Source: Deltaproteobacteria bacterium (GTDB taxonomy: Bacteria > Desulfobacterota > Desulfobacteria > Desulfobacterales > B30-G6). From it: DNA of 36,068 bases. The position numbers and the translations under genes are program-made. The stretch is from assembly GCA_022340465.1 (NCBI GenBank), contig JAJDNW010000027.1, positions 1 to 36,068 on the forward strand, read 5' to 3'. The first letter of the stretch is position 1, and each line of letters starts with the position of its first letter. The notes under the pieces were generated by a model. It saw only the letters and a program-made list of their open reading frames with translations, was not told the origin of the DNA and searched no databases. Of the stretch, positions 34,001-36,068 are shown one piece after another.

Positions 34001-35287
34001 GAATTCGGAGACCCCCGAATCGTCCACATTCATACGGACATCATCAACCGGTTTGCCGGGCAGATGACGGCGTCGGTGTACCGGAAGCATGGTCTCAGGT
34101 TTCGGGCCATGGGCAAACCCACGCCGGAAATCATGCAGTATGCCCGCAAGGTCTGTTCCGGAAGGGAATGCATTCCGATGACGTCCATCACCGGTGCCGT
34201 CGTCGACGACATGCTGAACAAACGAAGCCCCGACGAAATCGCGGTCTATTTCACCCTGGACCAGGAAGGCCCCTGTCAGAATGGCGCCTGGCCTGTCATC
34301 TGGAACATTTTCAACCGCAGGCTCAATCTGGAAAATATCATCTGGGGCGTCAACCGCAACACGACGCCGAACGCGCTGGGGCTGAACGGCGCCATCCAGA
34401 GCGCCATCAACGACGCCTCCCTGCTTGGGGACCTGTTCGAAGAAGCCGAGAATGCCCTGAAGTGCGCCGCACGGCATGCGGACGACGCATTGGACCGATT
34501 CGAACAGGCCTTCGACACCTTCAATGCCATGCTGGTAAAAGGCGACAAGCTTGAAGAGGCCCTGGGCGCATGGGCTGAACAAACCGCCGCGATCCCATTG
34601 AAAGCGCCCATCGATACTTTTCCCAAGGTGCTCGTTTTTGGCGGGCTGAACGTCATGTTCGTGCACTTTCCGGTAACCGCATATTTCATAGACCAGGGAA
34701 TCGTTCCCAAAATTGTCGAGGTGAGCGAAGGCGCCTGCTGGCTGGCGTCTGAAGGCATGTCCCGCCACGGTTATAAAAAGGGGTACATCAAACCGTCTGA
34801 GCAATTCTCCTGTCCCCCCTCCAGGGAAAACAGGCAGGAAGCCCTGGAAGTCAGAAAGTCGCGATTCGGTTTGAAGCGCATCGAATCACGTCAAAAGAAG
34901 TTCAGAGACATAATGGCCAAATCAGGGCTCTTGTTCGATCATCCCCTGCCTTTCGCTGACATCATGGATGCCGGCCACCAATACATATCCTACAACGGTT
35001 TTACGGAAACCCCCGTGACGACGGGAAGATATGTTTGTTCGCTGCAGGACGGGCTTTATGACGGCTACATCAACCTGGGATCGTTCAACTGCCAACCCGC
35101 CATGAATTCGCAGGCCATCGTTCGTCCTATTGCCAACGCCAGCGACATACCCTACGTGGCCCTGGACTGCGAAGGCCCGTGGATATCGGCCAATCAACGC
35201 CGGCTGTTGGAGGTCGTCGCCGTGAAAGCCAAAAAAATACGGGAAGAAGCGAAAATGGCGTTTCATATGAACATGGCGACTAAATAG
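31004..35287 (+). CDS. Fused CoA-enzyme activase and 2-hydroxyacyl-CoA dehydratase-like protein, 1427 aa
   Basis: Single polypeptide. It has two BcrAD/BadFG ASKHA ATPase domains: domain 1 (about 5-275, lacks the classic P-motif, has KCAAGTGEF near 119) and domain 2 (about 303-575, GVDAGSTTTKAVLL, FEIGGQDSKF, CSAGTGSF with the cluster-binding Cys). Next comes a Cys-rich hinge (CKACENVCEIKM, about residue 592) and a DUF2229/HgdB-like part with CYPCEIVHGA, CFSCGPDSSMYHAF and CSGRECIPMTS. The ATPase domain should pump an electron at low potential into the partner [4Fe-4S] site, here fused. Proteins of ~1400 aa with this order occur in anaerobes, but the substrate is unknown (double-cubane-type reductase possible). 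ATG 31004 follows GGAG at 30991-30994. Confidence 0.88.
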   Translation: MNHDDITYEGIEIGAVSVKWARLSHGQKATFEIKRHEGDPIKTVEEILAAHRTGKVAAVMVTGQATKSFFDLPYRSEIECLERALQSSRSKPDLLLSLGGETFSVYPMKNGNIRNIIASSKCAAGTGEFMVQQFQRMGLSLEDGLAAGKDGEKVQLATRCSVHCKSDATHKLNKGECKPGDIAASLIHDLAKKVAEMVRTAQWPAKSMVVVGGVSANALFIDHLRSLFQDADIRVLPESPYFEAFGAALLARDQTTPGNRMPANRIKAAELPFERLKPLRAAKHLLDFRVQRDGLSAIEDGRTYLLGVDAGSTTTKAVLLDADRLTVGASCYLRTLGDPVSTVKKCIRALLDQVGDKTVQVIQAGATGSGREMVSVYLNSCSSFNEILAHARAAAHEVPDVDTVFEIGGQDSKFISFLNGIPVDYAMNEGCSAGTGSFLEESASVDMNIAVEEISGIAEKSTVPIAFGERCAAFINTDLRNALQQGAERQDVTAGLVYSIAENYISRIVGSRHIGERLLFLGGVALNRSVGLAMAARTGQKVVVPPHPELMGCVGTALMLKDLLDRGDITAQTIDIDEFLKGGINIKRTFRCKACENVCEIKMVDIRGKSYPFGGLCSKYEMLRHGKKGRQEGRDLVALRDKLMFETFNPEPPAKPLGTIGLPMALSTFELFPFYAALITAMGYQTVLSDTFEKGTSKPTAAICYPCEIVHGAVHDLLDRQVDYIFLPYLIELSGPEEALHAYTCTSTTAIPDIIRAAFGEASEKIISPHISLSEDHLETTLKEIERVGARLGVDAHAARQAGKKALQFYDAFIRSYRELGHEELKKIEGEPAVIIAGRPYTVCAPDVNLALPRKIVSRGYHAVPVDMLPKLDASSQKRNVWYFTQQIDNATAYTRRHPNVHICLVSCFSCGPDSSMYHAFRDQLKGRTFCYLEIDSHTAHAGFETRIGAFLDIIEENERRKETGESRADEVHPGTSGTRQAALSPDFEFVLDSHGNRVEFGDPRIVHIHTDIINRFAGQMTASVYRKHGLRFRAMGKPTPEIMQYARKVCSGRECIPMTSITGAVVDDMLNKRSPDEIAVYFTLDQEGPCQNGAWPVIWNIFNRRLNLENIIWGVNRNTTPNALGLNGAIQSAINDASLLGDLFEEAENALKCAARHADDALDRFEQAFDTFNAMLVKGDKLEEALGAWAEQTAAIPLKAPIDTFPKVLVFGGLNVMFVHFPVTAYFIDQGIVPKIVEVSEGACWLASEGMSRHGYKKGYIKPSEQFSCPPSRENRQEALEVRKSRFGLKRIESRQKKFRDIMAKSGLLFDHPLPFADIMDAGHQYISYNGFTETPVTTGRYVCSLQDGLYDGYINLGSFNCQPAMNSQAIVRPIANASDIPYVALDCEGPWISANQRRLLEVVAVKAKKIREEAKMAFHMNMATK

Positions 35288-35761
35288 CTTAACCCCTCAT
35301 GCCGGCCTTGATAAGCCGGAGATGCGTGCCAATTCAGTATGTGACCCGGACATCCAACACTCCCAGTGTAACGGATCCGGGTGGATGGTACCCGCCCCAG
35401 TCGTCAACCCAAGCGGGAATAATGAGCGTGGCAAAATCATTTTCACACACCTTGTCATTTTGAATCACCCGCCGGGCTTTTTCCAGTTCCTGGTCCTCTG
35501 GGCCAGGATTCCTTACTGTATCTAAAACGGTAAACCCCGGTAATTGGATGCATGCCGGAGAAGCCAGAGATTTATTCGGCAGGTGCTAAATAGGCAACTT
35601 TAAGCAAACCATCGTAAGATAATGTTTCATCTCGATATGGTTATTAGCTATTGCCTCTGAAAAGAAGGGACGTATACGCTATCCAGAGAATTCCGGGGTC
35701 AGATTGGATCTGCCATTTGGCTAATGACAGGTAAGACGCTGAGCGAATGCGACATTGCTTG
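35288..35761. other. Intergenic region without recognised features
   Basis: 474 nt. A short hairpin CCGGC (35302-35306)/GCCGG (35315-35319) follows the CoA activase stop, but with no T-run. Frames are short with no credible start. A phrase CCGGGGTCAGATTGG (around 35693-35707) resembles boundaries of repeats seen by memory in deltaproteobacteria. No promoter or RNA could be supported. Confidence 0.35.
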
Positions 35762-35953
35762 TCAATCCGCGGATTGTCTGCGATCTTTACCGGATCTTCT
35801 CATCCGGTTTTTGGAGGCAATAAAACTTTTACGCCGGTCTCTGCCTGAACGCTTTCGTTTTATGTGGCGAAAGAGTAGATCATTCTTGAAGAAAAGAATA
35901 TAAAGGAGAAGACCCGCTACCAAAAGAATAGCAATCGCTATCAAGCCTTTCAT
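35762..35953 (-). CDS. Small single-pass membrane protein with duplicated RSG-x-DRR motif
   Basis: 63 aa. One hydrophobic segment (residues 3-21, LIAIAILLVAGLLLYILFF) and a strongly basic cytosolic tail with two copies of RSG-x-DRR: KRSGRDRRKS and RRSGKDRRQS. This RRSG-DRR pattern is recurrent in small deltaproteobacterial proteins of unknown function. Start ATG 35953 has only a weak site (TGGTGAT). The CDS ends in a 14-nt palindrome (CAATCCGCGGATTG, 35763-35776). Unknown role; moderate confidence because of size. Confidence 0.55.
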   Translation of the reverse strand: MKGLIAIAILLVAGLLLYILFFKNDLLFRHIKRKRSGRDRRKSFIASKNRMRRSGKDRRQSAD

Positions 35954-36068
35954 AACATCACCACGGTTTCGTATACCCGAACTTTACGAAATCTGCTCCT
36001 TTATGGGTTGTCGTTGGAACGTGTATGTCAATCATAGACAGGCACCGGGAGATTGGCAAACAGGCCTT

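Noticed and set aside
35302-35319. CCGGC/GCCGG hairpin as terminator
   Set aside because: 5-bp stem, 8-nt loop, and no T-run follows.
35322-35525. 67-codon frame after the CoA activase gene
   Set aside because: No ribosome site, no hydrophobic or family pattern, atypical composition.
35763-35776. CAATCCGCGGATTG palindrome as a protein-binding site
   Set aside because: It overlaps the 3' end of the small membrane gene and is explained by its codons; single occurrence seen.
1-36068. Search for tRNA, rRNA, CRISPR arrays and transposases
   Set aside because: I saw no cloverleaf, no regularly spaced direct repeats and no transposase or integrase motifs.

Overview
The window reads as an ordinary chromosomal stretch from a strictly anaerobic, GC-rich Desulfobacterota (deltaproteobacterial) relative, most like the Desulfobacterales. 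The evidence is indirect: a large 2-hydroxyacyl-CoA dehydratase/benzoyl-CoA-reductase-type activase, an iron-sulfur flavoprotein, many ferredoxin-type Cys motifs, a Mo-bisPGD oxidoreductase, PAS/GAF kinases with a Cys-rich ATPase insertion, and intergenic repeats I associate with that group. There is no rRNA, tRNA, prophage, IS transposase or CRISPR array.

Layout. 1-3.9 kb (+): the end of a molybdopterin oxidoreductase, an MFS transporter and a double-ACT sensor protein. 3.9-7.7 kb (+): two histidine kinases and a receiver-only response regulator. 7.7-8.07 kb: a non-coding stretch with a long palindromic element. 8.1-9.3 kb (+): a Bcr/CflA exporter. 9.3-13.3 kb (-): an agmatinase-type ureohydrolase, then the PadR / iron-sulfur flavoprotein-SCP2 / SpmA-SpmB-like group. 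13.5-16.4 kb (+): a divergent adenine deaminase and an aspartate carbamoyltransferase. 16.6-20.0 kb (+): a MenA-like UbiA prenyltransferase, a CPBP protease, a metallophosphoesterase and a ParB-like/Lrp-like fusion. 20.2-23.4 kb (-): an RlmL-type RNA methyltransferase, a MITE-like element and release factor 3. 23.6-25.0 kb (+): a small membrane protein and a TPM-domain protein. 25.2-25.95 kb (-): a DUF3108-type exported protein. 26.2-27.6 kb (+): an amidase. 27.8-30.5 kb (-): an FGGY kinase followed by a winged-helix/ferredoxin protein whose frame contains an internal TGA. 31.0-35.3 kb (+): a 1427-aa CoA-enzyme activase/dehydratase-like polypeptide. 35.3-36.07 kb: mostly non-coding, with one small membrane protein gene (-).

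The most interesting observation is the winged-helix/ferredoxin gene (27785-28864, minus). A single TGA at codon 251 falls where a Cys would complete a Cys-x-Cys-type motif. It is followed 15 nt later by a perfect 7-bp stem with a GTG loop, which fits the bacterial SECIS pattern. This is a strong candidate for an undescribed iron-sulfur selenoprotein, co-transcribed with an FGGY sugar kinase. The second is a 35-nt promoter-region element. It is 32/35 identical upstream of the ureohydrolase and of the CoA activase, and a weaker copy (19/25) lies upstream of the Bcr/CflA exporter; all three copies point toward the start codon. The third is an empty-site/filled-site pair (25071-25140 versus 7733-7973), which suggests that a palindromic element of about 170 nt is mobile or has been excised.
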